The notes: generated from the letters alone by a model not told the origin. A DNA stretch of 64,000 nt from Pandoraea nosoerga (GCF_902459585.1 NZ_CABPSC010000017.1:1-64000), one strand, 5' to 3'. Positions 1 to 9,990 are shown, numbered from the stretch's first letter. Program-made: numbers and translations.

Positions 1-2093
1 ACTGCCGCGGCGCCGGCAACCGCGCCCGACGACCGGTGCAGCGCGGCCGCGCCGTGAACTTGCGTGGCCTGCAGCGCGTCGCCCACGCGGAACACGGACA
101 CGGCGTCGCGCAGGCGATGCGCCTGCTCTTCGAGCGAGCCGGCCGCGGCGGCCGCTTCTTCCACGAGCGCCGCGTTCTGCTGCGTGACTTCGTCCATCTG
201 CGTCACGGCGCGGTTGACCTGCTCGATGCCGCTCGACTGCTCCGCCGACGCGGCCGAAATCTCGCCCATGATGTCGGTCACGCGCTGCACGGCCTGCACG
301 ATCTCGTCCATGGTCTGACCGGCCTGTGCCACGAGCGCGGAGCCGTTCTCCACACGCCCGACCGAGTCTTCGATCAGCACCTTGATTTCCTTGGCGGCGG
401 CCGCGCTGCGCTGCGCGAGCGTGCGCACTTCGCCCGCCACGACCGCGAAGCCGCGGCCCTGCTCGCCCGCGCGCGCGGCTTCCACAGCCGCGTTGAGCGC
501 GAGGATGTTGGTCTGGAACGCAATGCCTTCGATCACGCTGATGATGTCGACGATCTTGTGCGAGCTCGACGAGATGCCTTGCATCGTGTCGACGACGTTG
601 CCCACCACCTGACCGCCGCGCGCGGCGATTTCCGAGGCGTTGACGGCGAGCGCGCTCGCCTGCTTGGCGTTGTCCGCGTTCTGCTTGACGGTCGCCGTGA
701 GCTGCTCCATCGACGAGGCGGTCTGCTCGAGCGACGCGGCCTGCTGTTCGGTGCGCGCCGACAGATCCGTATTGCCCGCCGCGATCTCGCGCGAAGCCAC
801 GTTGATCGACTCGATGCCTTCGCGCACATCGGAGACGATGGACAGCAGGCTGTTCTTCATGACCGTCAGGCCGAACAGCAGCTGTCCGATCTCGTCGTTG
901 CCGGTGCTCTCGGTCTTGCCGGTCAGATCGCCGGCCGCGATCTGCTTGGACATGGCGAGCGCAACGCGCAACGGGTGGTTGATCGCGCGACGCAGGATGC
1001 TGCCGAGCACGAACAGCACGATGATGCCGCCCACGACCGCCACGGCCGTGAACGTTCGCACGAGCGTGTGTTCCTTCTGCGACTGCTGATAGAGATCGGT
1101 GGCCTGCGTCAGCTCGAGGCGGGTGAGCACGTTGAGCTCATCGCGCATCGGGCCGTAGGCCGGCTTCACCTTCTCGAGATAGGTCTGCTGGGCGCCCTCG
1201 GCCGAGCCGGCCTTGAGCATCTCGACGGTCTGCTGAAGGCCGTCGGTGGTAAAACGCTGGCGAATGACGTTAAAGCGCTCGGCCTGCGCCTGCGTGGACG
1301 GATCGACCGACTTCATGTACTCGGCCCACTGACGATTGATGTCCTCGAGGCTCGCGGCAATTTCGTCGCCGGCGCGCTTCATCGCGTCGAGGTTCGGGCT
1401 TCCCACCGCTTCGGCCACGAGCAGCACGTCGCGATCGAGCTTCTGGGCGATGACGCCGAGCGTGCTCACCGGCACCATGCCGTTCTTGTAGACCTGCAGC
1501 AGCTTGGCATTGCTGCTCGACACGCCCCACATGCCCAGTCCGCCCACGGCGGCGAGCAGGATCGCGCCGAGCACGATGATGCCGGTGAGCCGCGCACGCA
1601 GGGTGTCGAGCCGGACTCGGCGCAGCAGCGCCGCAATGCCGCCGCGCTCGACGCGGCCCCCGCGAATGCGCAGATTGCCCGCCTGCCCGCTGCGCAAGCG
1701 GGCGTAGACCGATTCGGCTTCGGCGCTCGCGCCGGCAGCCGGGCGCACCCGCACCGACGTATAGCCCACGACGGCGCCGTTCTCCAGGGTCGGGGTGACG
1801 GTCGCGAGCACCCAGTAGTAGTCGCCGTTCTTGCGGCGGTTCTTGACCAGCCCCGTCCAGGTGTCGCCGCGCTTGATCGTCTCCCACAGATCGGCGAACG
1901 CCTCGGACGGCATGTCCGGATGCCGCACGATGTTGTGCGGCGAACCCAGCAGTTCGTCACGCGAATAGCCGCTCACCTCCACGAAGGCGGGATTGGCATA
2001 CGTGATCCGACCCTTCAGATCCGTTCGCGAGATCAGGTACTGATGCTCGCCGATGACGAATTCGTTCTGGGTAACGGGCTGGTTATCGCGCAC
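1..2093 (-). CDS. Methyl-accepting chemotaxis protein with N-terminal PAS domain (Aer type), 3' end outside the window
   Basis: Membrane chemoreceptor that relays redox or energy signals to the CheA/CheW kinase complex. At least 697 residues are visible and the C-terminus is cut by the window edge. Residues ~15-115 are a PAS fold with the Aer-like stretch [17 protein letters not shown] and the [12 protein letters not shown] strand. A first membrane helix lies at ~168-190 and a second at ~343-363, followed by HAMP. The highly conserved signalling tip ([20 protein letters not shown]) lies at ~520-540. The start is a GTG at 2093 preceded by GGAG; no ATG fits better. It lies 95 bp downstream of cheW on the same strand and is the last visible gene of the chemotaxis operon. 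The family assignment is firm. The ligand (oxygen/redox through FAD, as in Aer) is inferred. Confidence 0.93.
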   Translation of the reverse strand, partial: MRDNQPVTQNEFVIGEHQYLISRTDLKGRITYANPAFVEVSGYSRDELLGSPHNIVRHPDMPSEAFADLWETIKRGDTWTGLVKNRRKNGDYYWVLATVTPTLENGAVVGYTSVRVRPAAGASAEAESVYARLRSGQAGNLRIRGGRVERGGIAALLRRVRLDTLRARLTGIIVLGAILLAAVGGLGMWGVSSSNAKLLQVYKNGMVPVSTLGVIAQKLDRDVLLVAEAVGSPNLDAMKRAGDEIAASLEDINRQWAEYMKSVDPSTQAQAERFNVIRQRFTTDGLQQTVEMLKAGSAEGAQQTYLEKVKPAYGPMRDELNVLTRLELTQATDLYQQSQKEHTLVRTFTAVAVVGGIIVLFVLGSILRRAINHPLRVALAMSKQIAAGDLTGKTESTGNDEIGQLLFGLTVMKNSLLSIVSDVREGIESINVASREIAAGNTDLSARTEQQAASLEQTASSMEQLTATVKQNADNAKQASALAVNASEIAARGGQVVGNVVDTMQGISSSSHKIVDIISVIEGIAFQTNILALNAAVEAARAGEQGRGFAVVAGEVRTLAQRSAAAAKEIKVLIEDSVGRVENGSALVAQAGQTMDEIVQAVQRVTDIMGEISAASAEQSSGIEQVNRAVTQMDEVTQQNAALVEEAAAAAGSLEEQAHRLRDAVSVFRVGDALQATQVHGAAALHRSSGAVAGAAA

Positions 2094-2188
2094 GTGTTCG
2101 GTCTCCGGGTCGTAGGGTCAATGGGTTATGTCTGTCGGGTCTGCGTCGCGGGTGTCTCGGCCCGTGCGTCGGTCTCGGCGGCAAGCCC

Positions 2189-2704
2189 TCAGCTCGCCAG
2201 ACGTTCGATGAGCGCCATGTCGGCACTGGTCATCAGTTTCTCGATGTCCATCAGGATGAGCATGCGGCCTTCGACCGTGCCCAGGCCCGTGATGTACTCG
2301 GTGGCCAGTTGCGCGCCGAACTCGGGCGCCGGCTTGATTTCGCCGCGCGCGAGCGTGAGCACGTCGGACACGCCGTCGACCACCATGCCGACCACGCGGC
2401 CGGCCACGTTCAGGATGATCACCACGGTCTGCGTGTCGTACTCCACGCGGCCAAGGCGGAACTTGATGCGCATGTCCACGATCGGCACGATGATGCCGCG
2501 CAGGTTGATCACGCCCTTGATGAAGTCGGGCGCGTTGGCAATGCGCGTGACCGCGTCGTAGCCGCGGATTTCCTGCACCTTCAGAATGTCGATGCCGTAT
2601 TCCTCCTCACCTAGCGTGAAGACCAGAAATTCATGACCGTCGCCATCGGTCTGCATGGCGCCGCCCTGGCGCGACACGGCATGCTCTTGCGAAAGGTTGT
2701 CCAT
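2189..2704 (-). CDS. cheW: Chemotaxis coupling protein CheW
   Basis: Cytoplasmic adaptor of 171 residues that links chemoreceptors to CheA. One CheW domain covers residues ~24-165, with the expected [22 protein letters not shown] opening and the [16 protein letters not shown] core. The first ~20 residues are a slightly long, polar N-terminal tail. It sits 17 bp after cheA and 95 bp before the receptor gene, so the three are probably cotranscribed. The length is near the family norm (150-175) and no residue looks aberrant. Confidence 0.96.
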   Translation of the reverse strand: MDNLSQEHAVSRQGGAMQTDGDGHEFLVFTLGEEEYGIDILKVQEIRGYDAVTRIANAPDFIKGVINLRGIIVPIVDMRIKFRLGRVEYDTQTVVIILNVAGRVVGMVVDGVSDVLTLARGEIKPAPEFGAQLATEYITGLGTVEGRMLILMDIEKLMTSADMALIERLAS

Positions 2705-2721
2705 CTAACGCGTCTCCGACT

Positions 2722-4029
2722 TCAGTTGAAGATGGTGGCAGCGCTCGAGCGCTGGCCGCGCTGGAGCGCCGCCACGTCGACGATCAATGCCACACTGCCG
2801 TCGCCCATGATGGTGGCGGCGGAAATACCGTGAATACGGCGGTAATTGGTTTCGAGGTTCTTCACCACCACCTGCTGCTGCCCCACGAGCTCGTCGACGA
2901 GCAGCGCGAAGCGGCGCCCCTCCGCCTGGAGGATCACGATGATGCCCTGCGTGGGATCGTGGCGGGCATCGGGCACGTCGAACGCGCGGTAGAGCTCCAC
3001 GAGCGGCAGATACTCGCCGCGCACCAGCACGACCTGGCCTTCGCCGGTCACCGCGCGGATGTCGTCGCGACGCGGCTGCAGCGACTCCATGACGAAGTTC
3101 AGCGGCAGGATGAAGATCTCCGGGCCGACCTTGACGGACATGCCGTCGAGAATCGCGAGCGTGAGCGGCAGCACGATACGGATCGTGGTGCCCTTGCCGC
3201 GCGTGGACAGGATTTCCACGTGCCCGCCCATTTGCTGGATGTTTCGCTTGACGACGTCCATGCCCACGCCGCGTCCGGACACGTCGGTCACCGCCTCGGC
3301 CGTGGAGAAGCCCGGCATGAAAATCAGCTGCCAGACTTCTTCGTCGGTCATCGAGTCGGAGACCGGCAGGCCCTGCTGCTGCGCCTTGGCGAGAATCTTC
3401 TCGCGGCGCAGGCCCGCGCCGTCGTCGCTCACTTCGATGACGATGTTGCCGCCCTGATGCGCGGCCGAGAGCACGAGCTGACCGACCGGGTCCTTGCCCG
3501 CGGCCAGACGCGCTTCGGACGTCTCGATGCCGTGATCGAGGCTGTTGCGCACGAGGTGCGTGAGCGGATCGATGATGCGCTCGATGAGACTCTTGTCGAG
3601 TTCGGTCGCCTGACCGAACGTCACCAGCTCGATCTGCTTGCCGAGCTTGCCCGCGAGATCGCGCACGAGGCGCGGGAAGCGCGAGAACACGTAGTCCATC
3701 GGCATCATGCGGATGGACATCACGGCTTCTTGCAGGTCGCGCGCGTTGCGCTCGAGCTGGCCCATGCCGTTGAACAGGCGGTCGTGCAGCATCGGGTCGA
3801 GGCTGCTCGCCGTCTGCGCGAGCATGGCCTGCGTGATCACCAGTTCGCCCACGAGGTTGATCAGCTGGTCGACTTTCTCCACGCCCACGCGAATCGAGCT
3901 GTTCTCGTGACCGGCGTTGCCGCCGGCGGCCGGCGCGGCAGCGCGCTTTTCGGGCGGATGGTGCGCACCGCCGCCATTGCCGGCGGACGCCCCCGCCGAC
4001 GGCGCGGGCGCGGCGCTCGGCGGCAACAT
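2722..4029 (-). pseudogene. cheA: CheA histidine kinase, 5'-truncated: phosphotransfer (P1) and P2 domains missing
   Basis: Only the C-terminal part of CheA is present: 435 residues against the usual 650-750. Residues 1-45 are the Ala/Pro linker. Residues ~46-105 are the P3 dimerisation helices (VGVEKVDQLINLVGELVITQ). Residues ~110-290 are the P4 ATPase with N box (HLVRNSLDHGIE), G1 (DDGAGLR), F box (FMPGFSTAE) and G2 (GRGVGMDVV). Residues ~300-425 are the CheW-like P5. No phosphorylatable-histidine Hpt domain precedes it. The natural frame continues five codons upstream (ELERD) and then meets TAG, with further in-frame stops and no Hpt-like sequence in any minus frame up to 4337. The ATG at 4029 is therefore only a possible restart inside the linker. 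As drawn, the kinase cannot phosphorylate itself. Rearrangement, deletion or assembly misjoin are the alternatives. Confidence 0.85.
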
Positions 4030-4337
4030 GTCGCGCTCGAGTTCCTATGACGACGACTATCGCCACGGCAAGCGCCGCGGTCATCGCAAGCACCACCATC
4101 ATTGATCGGCGGCTGTCGTCTGCCGATGCGACGCGTCCCGCCACGGCGGCGGGGCGCCGACAAGGGGCCGCCCGGTAACGTGCCGGCCCCGCTTTCCCCT
4201 CCATCCTCCCCCTCCATCCTCCCCCCTCCATCCGCTCCCTATCGGCGCTTCCCCATGATGCTCTCTGCGCCGAGCCGCACTTCGACACCTGTCCGGACGA
4301 CGCCGGCACGCTCGCCACGGGTCAGGCCTGGAGGAAT
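4030..4337. other. Junction region upstream of truncated cheA, no gene supported
   Basis: This 308-bp stretch lies where the first half of cheA should be. cheA similarity stops at about 4044. On the plus strand a short frame starts at 4028 (see findings) and ends at 4105 with a His-rich tail. On the minus strand an overlapping frame gives a Val/Ala-rich hydrophobic run, which is probably only the mirror image of the His/Arg/Asp codons. A C-rich imperfect repeat (CCTCCATCCTCCCC units) lies at about 4196-4240. Confidence 0.5.
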
Positions 4338-5516
4338 TCAGGGCCGCGAAGGATACGGGCCGATCCCGGTCGGGTAGCTCCCCGGGACGAGCATCGACGC
4401 ATCGAGACGGTCCACGCTCGTGCGGCCGGTCAGCGCCATCGTCACGTCCATCTCTTTCGCGATCACTTCGAGCGCACGGCGCACCCCCGCCTCGCCCATC
4501 GCCCCGAGGCCATACAGGAAAGGCCGGCCGATGAGCGTGCCCTTGGCGCCGAGCGCGATGGCCCTGATTACGTCCTGCCCCGAGCGCACGCCGCCATCGA
4601 GCCACACTTCCGTGTCGCGTCCGACCGCCGCCACGATGTCGGGCAGCGCGCGGATCGTCGAGATCGCACCGTCCAGTTGGCGTCCGCCGTGATTGCTCAC
4701 CACGATCGCGTCCGCGCCGGTGTCGCGCGCCGCACGCGCGTCCTCGGGATCGAGAATCCCCTTGAGCACCAGCTTGCCGCCCCAACGCTTCTTGATCCAC
4801 TCGACGTCGTCCCACGACAGGCGCGGATCGAACTGCGCCGCCGACCAGGCCGCGAGCGAACCGATGTCGTCCACGCCCTTGGCGTGCCCGACGATATTGC
4901 CGAACGTGCGCCGCCGCGTGCCTAGCATGCCCATGCACCAGCGCGGCTTGGTCATCATGTTCAGGATGTTCGGCAACGTAAGCTTCGGCGGCGCCGACAG
5001 CCCGTTCTTGATGTCGCGATGACGCTGGCCGCTGATCTGCAGATCCATCGTCACCACCAGCGCCGAGCAACCCGCCGCCTTCGCGCGGTCGATCAGGCGC
5101 TCGATGAAGTCGCGATCGCGCATCACGTACAACTGGAACCAGAACGGCGCCCTCGTATGCGCGGCCACGTCCTCGATGGAGCAGATCGACACCGTGGAGA
5201 GCGTGAACGGCACGCCGAACGCTTCGGCCGCGCGTGCCGCGAGAATTTCGCCGTCGGCGTGCAGCATCCCCGTCATGCCTGTCGGCGCAAGGGCCACCGG
5301 CATTGCGACCGGCTGACCGAGCATCGTCGCGCGCGTGCTTCGGTTCTCGATGTTGACGGCCACGCGCTGGCGGAATTCAATCCTGCCAAAGTCCGCCGCG
5401 TTGGCGCGATAGGTGGATTCGGTCCACGAACCCGAGTCGACGTACTCGTAGAACATGCGCGGCACGCGCCGCTGCGCGAGAACCCGCAGGTCCTCGATGG
5501 TGGTGATCACTGCCAT
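4338..5516 (-). CDS. FMN-dependent alpha-hydroxy-acid dehydrogenase (LldD/glycolate oxidase family)
   Basis: Oxidises an L-2-hydroxy acid (L-lactate, mandelate or similar) to the 2-oxo acid, with FMN passing electrons to the respiratory chain. It has 392 residues, typical for LldD. The family signature SNHGGRQLD with the catalytic His lies at ~275-283, preceded by the flavin-contacting LVLKGIL strand. LAPTGMTGM and FQLYVMRDRDF are also present. I chose the ATG at 5516 (MAVITTIEDL), where the family alignment begins and GAAGAGA sits just upstream. An in-frame extension to 5633 adds 39 residues of unrelated composition. It is preceded on the same strand by an Lrp-type regulator, which may control it. 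The exact substrate cannot be read from sequence. Confidence 0.9.
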   Translation of the reverse strand: MAVITTIEDLRVLAQRRVPRMFYEYVDSGSWTESTYRANAADFGRIEFRQRVAVNIENRSTRATMLGQPVAMPVALAPTGMTGMLHADGEILAARAAEAFGVPFTLSTVSICSIEDVAAHTRAPFWFQLYVMRDRDFIERLIDRAKAAGCSALVVTMDLQISGQRHRDIKNGLSAPPKLTLPNILNMMTKPRWCMGMLGTRRRTFGNIVGHAKGVDDIGSLAAWSAAQFDPRLSWDDVEWIKKRWGGKLVLKGILDPEDARAARDTGADAIVVSNHGGRQLDGAISTIRALPDIVAAVGRDTEVWLDGGVRSGQDVIRAIALGAKGTLIGRPFLYGLGAMGEAGVRRALEVIAKEMDVTMALTGRTSVDRLDASMLVPGSYPTGIGPYPSRP

Positions 5517-5656
5517 GCTGCGTCTCTTCTTCCCTCTTGTTTTCCAGAGAACCCCGATCCCGATCCCGAGCAAAAACGAATCGGCCCCTGCCGAATCGTG
5601 CGAAACCCGGGGGAATTCCCGCGGGATCGGCATCTACTTAATATCTTATATAATCG

Positions 5657-6130
5657 TCACTTTTGCTTGACGAGGTCGACGAGCGACTGGGTGTGTTTGA
5701 TCGTCTTGAGCACGATGTTCGATTGGATCGACATTACCGCGGGCGCCCGGTAGAGCTCGTTGACGATGAAGTCGGAGTAATGCGCGAGGTTGCGCGCGCG
5801 CACCGTGAGGATGTAGTTCGCCGAGCCCGTGACGATGCGGGCCGTGACCACTTCGGGCCAGTTCTGCACGCAGGCCAGAAACTTCTCGTGCCACTGGTCG
5901 ACGTCGGGCCGCAGCGTGATCTGCACCAGCGCTTCGAACTCGAGGCCGATGTGCTGTGCGTCCACGATGCAGCGGTAGCCCGAAATCACCCCGCGGTCTT
6001 CGAGCAGCTTCACCCGGCGCAGGCAGGCCGACGGCGACAAGCCGACGGCATCGGCCAGTTCCTGGTTGGAGATGCGTCCATTGAGTTCGAGATGGCGAAG
6101 AATGCGCAGATCGGCGAGGTCGAGGTTCAT
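5657..6130 (-). CDS. Lrp/AsnC family transcriptional regulator
   Basis: 157-residue feast/famine regulator. The N-terminal winged helix (residues ~3-62, with NQELADAVGLSPSACLRRV as recognition unit) is followed by a RAM ligand-binding domain (~67-145). It lies 140 bp upstream of the hydroxy-acid dehydrogenase on the same strand and diverges from the porin gene, with 268 bp between their starts, so either could be a target besides its own promoter. Between it and the dehydrogenase the minus strand reads TATATAAGATATTAA, an AT-rich promoter-like patch (about 5637-5655). The effector is unknown. Confidence 0.93.
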   Translation of the reverse strand: MNLDLADLRILRHLELNGRISNQELADAVGLSPSACLRRVKLLEDRGVISGYRCIVDAQHIGLEFEALVQITLRPDVDQWHEKFLACVQNWPEVVTARIVTGSANYILTVRARNLAHYSDFIVNELYRAPAVMSIQSNIVLKTIKHTQSLVDLVKQK

Positions 6131-6398
6131 TGGCAGAATCCTTCAAGTTTCACGGGATTTTGGCAGATCCTTCGACACACCGCCAGTTGTCCGACACAAA
6201 TAGCAAGCAAATTCCATTTTTGCGTTGATATGATAGCCGTCGGCCTTTGGCCGGGGCGTGTTCGTCGTCCCGGCACGGGGGCGACGTTCGATGTGGTGGT
6301 TGCCGTGCCAACGCGTGTCCGCGACACCCGTATCGGGGATTCGGCGGACGAGTATCTGAAACATCAGCAGGACGTCTACAAGACTAAAAAGGAGACCC
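6131..6398. promoter_or_regulatory. Divergent promoter region, lrp-type regulator / porin
   Basis: 268 bp without a credible gene. It is comparatively AT-rich around 6190-6240 and holds the start regions of two divergent genes. The porin ribosome-binding site AAAAAGGAGACCC lies immediately before its ATG at 6399. Binding by the adjacent Lrp-type regulator is plausible but not shown by any motif I can defend. Confidence 0.45.
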
Positions 6399-7487
6399 AT
6401 GAAGTCTGCAATTCCGGCCAGCCTGGCCATCCTCTCGGCCGCCTGTGGCGTGGCCTTCAGCACCCCCGCCGCCGCGCAAAGCGCCGTCACCCTGTACGGG
6501 ATCGTCGATCAGAGCGTGCGCTACCAGAACAACGCCAACGCCAATAACGACGCCCTGTGGCAAGTCACCAACGGCGCCGTGACCAACAGCCGCTTCGGCT
6601 TCAAGGGCTCGGAAGACCTGGGCGGCGGCATGAAGGCGATCTTCCAGCTGGAGTCGGGCATCAACCCGCAGAACGGCACGCTCGCCAATGGCCCGCGTCT
6701 GTTCGACCGTTATGCGTTCGTCGGCCTGCAGAACCAGTACGGCACGATCAAGATCGGCCGTCAGGCGACCGAGGCCTTCAACGTATACGGGGACTTCGAC
6801 CCGCTCACGATCGGCAACTACGCGAACAACTCGTGGATGTACAACATCACGCGTGGTCGTGTGGACAACGCGGTGAGCTATGCCGGCACGTTCGGCGGCC
6901 TGTCGGTCGGCGCGACCTACGGCTTCGGCAACACTGCCGGCACGATGGCGGCGAGCAACTACTGGGGCGCGCGCGCCTCGTATGCCATGGGCCCCTTCCA
7001 GGTCGCCGGCGTGTACCAGCAAGCGCGTGACGCCGCCAAGCGCGTGCAGCAGATGTGGGGCCTGGGCGGTATCTACAGCGTCTCCATCGCCAAGGTGTTC
7101 GTCGGCTACATGGGCGGTCGCGACCGCAGCGGCTGGCTCGACGGCACGCTCAACGATCCGGCGCACACCGTCACCACGGGCAACCTGAACGACAATCCGC
7201 GCAAGGACATGACGTTCTACCTCGGCACGACCATCCAGGCCATGCCGAACCTGGCGATCACGGGCGCCGCGTACTTCGACGACATCAAGAACATCAACGC
7301 CCAGGCGGGCGATGCCGGTTCGGGCCGTCGCTACACTTACGTGCTGCTCGCCGAGTACGCGCTGTCCAAGCGCACGCAGGTCTACGGCACCGTCGACTAC
7401 AACAAGGTGAGCGGCGCCGCGCGCGTCGAATTGCCGGGCAACTCGACGCAGGTGGGTGTGGCCACGGGGATTCGCCACATCTTCTAA
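6399..7487 (+). CDS. Outer-membrane general porin (OmpC-like, Burkholderiaceae type)
   Basis: 362-residue trimeric 16-strand beta-barrel for diffusion of small hydrophilic solutes. A signal peptide occupies residues 1-26 (cleavage after AAAQ or AAA). The mature start SAVTLYGIVDQSVRY, the box FGFKGSEDLGGGMKAIFQLE and the last strand ending in phenylalanine (ATGIRHIF) are hallmarks of the beta-proteobacterial porin family. It has a strong Shine-Dalgarno sequence. It appears monocistronic, with a GC-rich hairpin following at 7552-7575. Confidence 0.96.
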   Translation: MKSAIPASLAILSAACGVAFSTPAAAQSAVTLYGIVDQSVRYQNNANANNDALWQVTNGAVTNSRFGFKGSEDLGGGMKAIFQLESGINPQNGTLANGPRLFDRYAFVGLQNQYGTIKIGRQATEAFNVYGDFDPLTIGNYANNSWMYNITRGRVDNAVSYAGTFGGLSVGATYGFGNTAGTMAASNYWGARASYAMGPFQVAGVYQQARDAAKRVQQMWGLGGIYSVSIAKVFVGYMGGRDRSGWLDGTLNDPAHTVTTGNLNDNPRKDMTFYLGTTIQAMPNLAITGAAYFDDIKNINAQAGDAGSGRRYTYVLLAEYALSKRTQVYGTVDYNKVSGAARVELPGNSTQVGVATGIRHIF

Positions 7488-7551
7488 GCCGACGGCGCGG
7501 CTCGCTCGCGCCGGTACGCTTCGTTCCTTGATTCTTTGCTGTACGTATGAC

Positions 7552-7575
7552 CCGCCCCGGCTCCGGCCGGGGCGG
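7552..7575 (+). terminator. GC-rich hairpin downstream of the porin gene
   Basis: A perfect 9-bp inverted repeat (CCGCCCCGG / CCGGGGCGG) with a 6-nt loop, 64 bp after the porin stop. There is no T-tract, so intrinsic termination is uncertain; it may instead stabilise the mRNA end. Confidence 0.45.
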
Positions 7576-7697
7576 CGGGGCCCGTTCGCGCCGGACACCG
7601 GCCGCGCCATCTTCCGCGCGCAGGCGGGCAATGACAAGCATTGCTGTACGCATACGGATGCCGCCCGCCCGTCGCACCGGCATCCACGAGGTGTGTC

Positions 7698-9209
7698 ATG
7701 ACGCATTCCCCTGAGTCGTCCCAATCCGGCCCGTCGGTCACTTCGTCGCCGTCGTCACCGTCGTCGCCATCCCTTTCCAGCCGCTTCTCGCACATCGCCC
7801 GCCGCGAACAGGGGCTGCGCCGCTCGCTTACGGCGAGCCAGATGGCCATGATCGCCATCGGCGGCGCGATCGGCACAGGTCTCTTTCTCGGCAGCGGTTT
7901 CGCCATCGGCTTCGCCGGGCCGAGTGTGCTCGTCTCCTACGGCATCGGCGCGCTCATCGCACTCATGCTCATGGGGTGCCTGGCGGAGATGACGGTCGCC
8001 CATCCGACCTCGGGATCGTTTGGCGCTTACGCAGAGCATTACATCGGCCCCTGGGCCGGCTTCCTCGTGCGCTATGCGTACTGGTCGTGCATCGTGCTGG
8101 CCGTGGGCACCGAGGTCAGCGCCATCGCCGTCTACATGAAATACTGGTTCCCGCAGGTGCCGGGCTGGTACTGGGTGGCGGGCTTCTCGGCCGCGCTCGT
8201 GCTCGTGAACGCGATGTCGGTGAACCTGTTCGGCGCCATCGAGTATGGCTTCTCGCTCATCAAGATCACCGCCATCGTGGCGTTCATCCTGATCGGCGCG
8301 TATGTCGTCTTCGTCGCGCCCGGGTCGGTGGCCGGCGCGGGTCACACGCCCGCCGGCTTCGGCAACTATACCGCGCACGGCGGGTTCTTCCCGAAAGGGC
8401 TGTGGGGCATGTGGGTGGCCGTGATCATCTCGATCTTCAGCTACCTGTCCATCGAGATGATCGCCGTGGCTGCCGGCGAGGCCGAGAATCCGGAGCGGGC
8501 CGTGACGCGCGCATTCCGCTCGACGGTCGTGCGCCTCGTGCTGTTCTACCTGCTCACGCTGGCGTTGATGCTGGCGATCGTACCGTGGACGGCCGCCGGT
8601 CAGGACGAAAGCCCGTTCGTGAAAGTGATGCAGGCGATCGGCATTCCGGGCGCGGCGGGCGTGATCAACTTCGTGGTGCTCGTGGCCGCGCTCTCGTCGA
8701 TGAACAGCCAGCTCTACATCACCACGCGGATGATGTTCTCGCTCTCGCGTGCGGGCTACGCGCCGGCCCGCTTCGGCGAAGTCAACGGCCGCGGCGTGCC
8801 GCTCGCGGCGCTGCTGCTCTCGACGGTCGGCATTGCGCTCGCCACGCTCGTGAACTTCCTGTACCCGGAGTCCTCGTTCACGTTCATGATGGCGATCTCG
8901 ATGTTCGGCGCCATGCTCACGTGGATGATGATCTTCGTCACGCACTTCTTCTTCCGCCGTGCGTGGCGACGCGAATCCCACGCGCCGCTGGCGTTCCGCA
9001 TGTGGGGCTTTCCGTGGCTCACGCTGCTCGGCGCCGCGCTCATGGCGGCGATCATGCTCACCACGCTCTTCACCGGCGTGTTCCGCATGACACTCGTCTT
9101 CGGCGTGCCGTTCGTGGCGCTCGTGCTGGTGATCTACTTCGTCTGGTATCGCGGTCGCGACGCCGATCGCGGCACACAGCCTCGGGCGTCGTCCGCAACG
9201 GGTTCCTGA
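7698..9209 (+). CDS. Amino-acid permease, APC superfamily (GabP/AnsP/ProY-like)
   Basis: Inner-membrane proton symporter for an amino acid: 503 residues with 12 predicted helices. The APC entry signature MIAIGGAIGTGLFLGSGFAI lies at ~52-71, and the family motif GEAENPERAVTRAFRS with a Glu near helix 6 is present. I place the start at ATG 7698 (MTHSPESSQ), just after ACGAGGTG. The first ~45 residues are a hydrophilic Ser/Pro-rich tail (SSPSSPSSPS). It ends 22 bp before the convergent TetR gene. The substrate is not predictable beyond neutral or aromatic amino acids or GABA. Confidence 0.93.
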   Translation: MTHSPESSQSGPSVTSSPSSPSSPSLSSRFSHIARREQGLRRSLTASQMAMIAIGGAIGTGLFLGSGFAIGFAGPSVLVSYGIGALIALMLMGCLAEMTVAHPTSGSFGAYAEHYIGPWAGFLVRYAYWSCIVLAVGTEVSAIAVYMKYWFPQVPGWYWVAGFSAALVLVNAMSVNLFGAIEYGFSLIKITAIVAFILIGAYVVFVAPGSVAGAGHTPAGFGNYTAHGGFFPKGLWGMWVAVIISIFSYLSIEMIAVAAGEAENPERAVTRAFRSTVVRLVLFYLLTLALMLAIVPWTAAGQDESPFVKVMQAIGIPGAAGVINFVVLVAALSSMNSQLYITTRMMFSLSRAGYAPARFGEVNGRGVPLAALLLSTVGIALATLVNFLYPESSFTFMMAISMFGAMLTWMMIFVTHFFFRRAWRRESHAPLAFRMWGFPWLTLLGAALMAAIMLTTLFTGVFRMTLVFGVPFVALVLVIYFVWYRGRDADRGTQPRASSATGS

Positions 9210-9231
9210 GCCAGCGAAGGCGGCGGGGCGC

Positions 9232-9990
9232 TCACTTTGCCGCCTTGCGTTGCCTGACGAGCCGCTCGAGCAGATAACGCGTCTGTTCGAGCACGGCTTC
9301 TCGCACCATGCGGTTTCGCTCGGGGTTGGGCTCGCTGCTCCAGCCCATCGAGCAGTCGATGGAGCGGCGCATGACCCGAAACGCCATGCCCAGCGTGCTG
9401 ATGCATACGGCGCGAATGCGCAAGGCTTCGTCGTCTGGGCTCACGCCGGCCAGACGCGCGGCGATGCCGCCGCCCACCGCGGCCAGGCGGCTCGAGAAGC
9501 GCTCATGGAACACCTTGAAGCCCGCCTCCGGCCCGAGCCCCGCCTGCTCGCGCGCCATGAACATGTGCCAGCCCTCGATCTCCGGAATCTCTTCGACGAA
9601 GCCCGCCTTGCGTTCCTGCAACGCGCAGAAGGCGTCGATCAGTTGCCTGTCGGTCGCGCCGGGATCGGCCACCGTGCGCTCGGCCGCTTCGATGGCCTCG
9701 CCCATCTGCGACCAGACGAGATCGACGATGTACTCCACGCACGCCTTGTACACGCCTTCCTTGTTGTCGAAGTAATACTGGAGCGCCGGCGCGTTCACGC
9801 CCGCCTCGGTCGCGATGTCGCGTGTGGACGCTCCCGCGAACCCGTGCTCCCCGAAACATTTGATGGCCGCGAGGATGATGCGCGCGCGCGTCTCCTCACC
9901 GCGCTGGTATCCGGTGTCGGGCGCATGCCGCGGACGATGGGCCGGGCGCTGCTCGCGCTTGGCCTGCTGAGCACGTGAAGTCGCTGTCAT
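9232..9990 (-). CDS. TetR-family repressor, CecR/DUF1956 type
   Basis: 252 residues. The N-terminal helix-turn-helix (~32-78: ARIILAAIKCFGEHGFAGAS, then RDIATEAGVNAPALQYYFDNKEGVY) is followed by a CecR-type ligand domain. The start is ATG 9990 with AGGAG six bases upstream. It diverges from the HlyD-DHA2-NodT exporter operon across ~100 bp, the classic layout for a local efflux repressor. CecR in E. coli controls an efflux system and responds to drugs; by analogy this protein should repress the exporter. The ligand is unknown. Confidence 0.92.
   Translation of the reverse strand: MTATSRAQQAKREQRPAHRPRHAPDTGYQRGEETRARIILAAIKCFGEHGFAGASTRDIATEAGVNAPALQYYFDNKEGVYKACVEYIVDLVWSQMGEAIEAAERTVADPGATDRQLIDAFCALQERKAGFVEEIPEIEGWHMFMAREQAGLGPEAGFKVFHERFSSRLAAVGGGIAARLAGVSPDDEALRIRAVCISTLGMAFRVMRRSIDCSMGWSSEPNPERNRMVREAVLEQTRYLLERLVRQRKAAK

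Noticed and set aside
36-2561. 841-codon plus-strand open frame opposite the chemoreceptor and cheW
   Set aside because: Composition is Arg/His/Ala-rich without domains. The minus strand encodes textbook MCP and CheW sequences, so this is a codon-bias shadow of GC-rich DNA.
2705-4318. 537-codon minus-strand frame covering cheA, with a hydrophobic segment near its start
   Set aside because: It overlaps cheA in another frame, is Arg-rich over cheA and ends exactly at the cheW start. The hydrophobic run mirrors His/Arg/Asp codons on the other strand.
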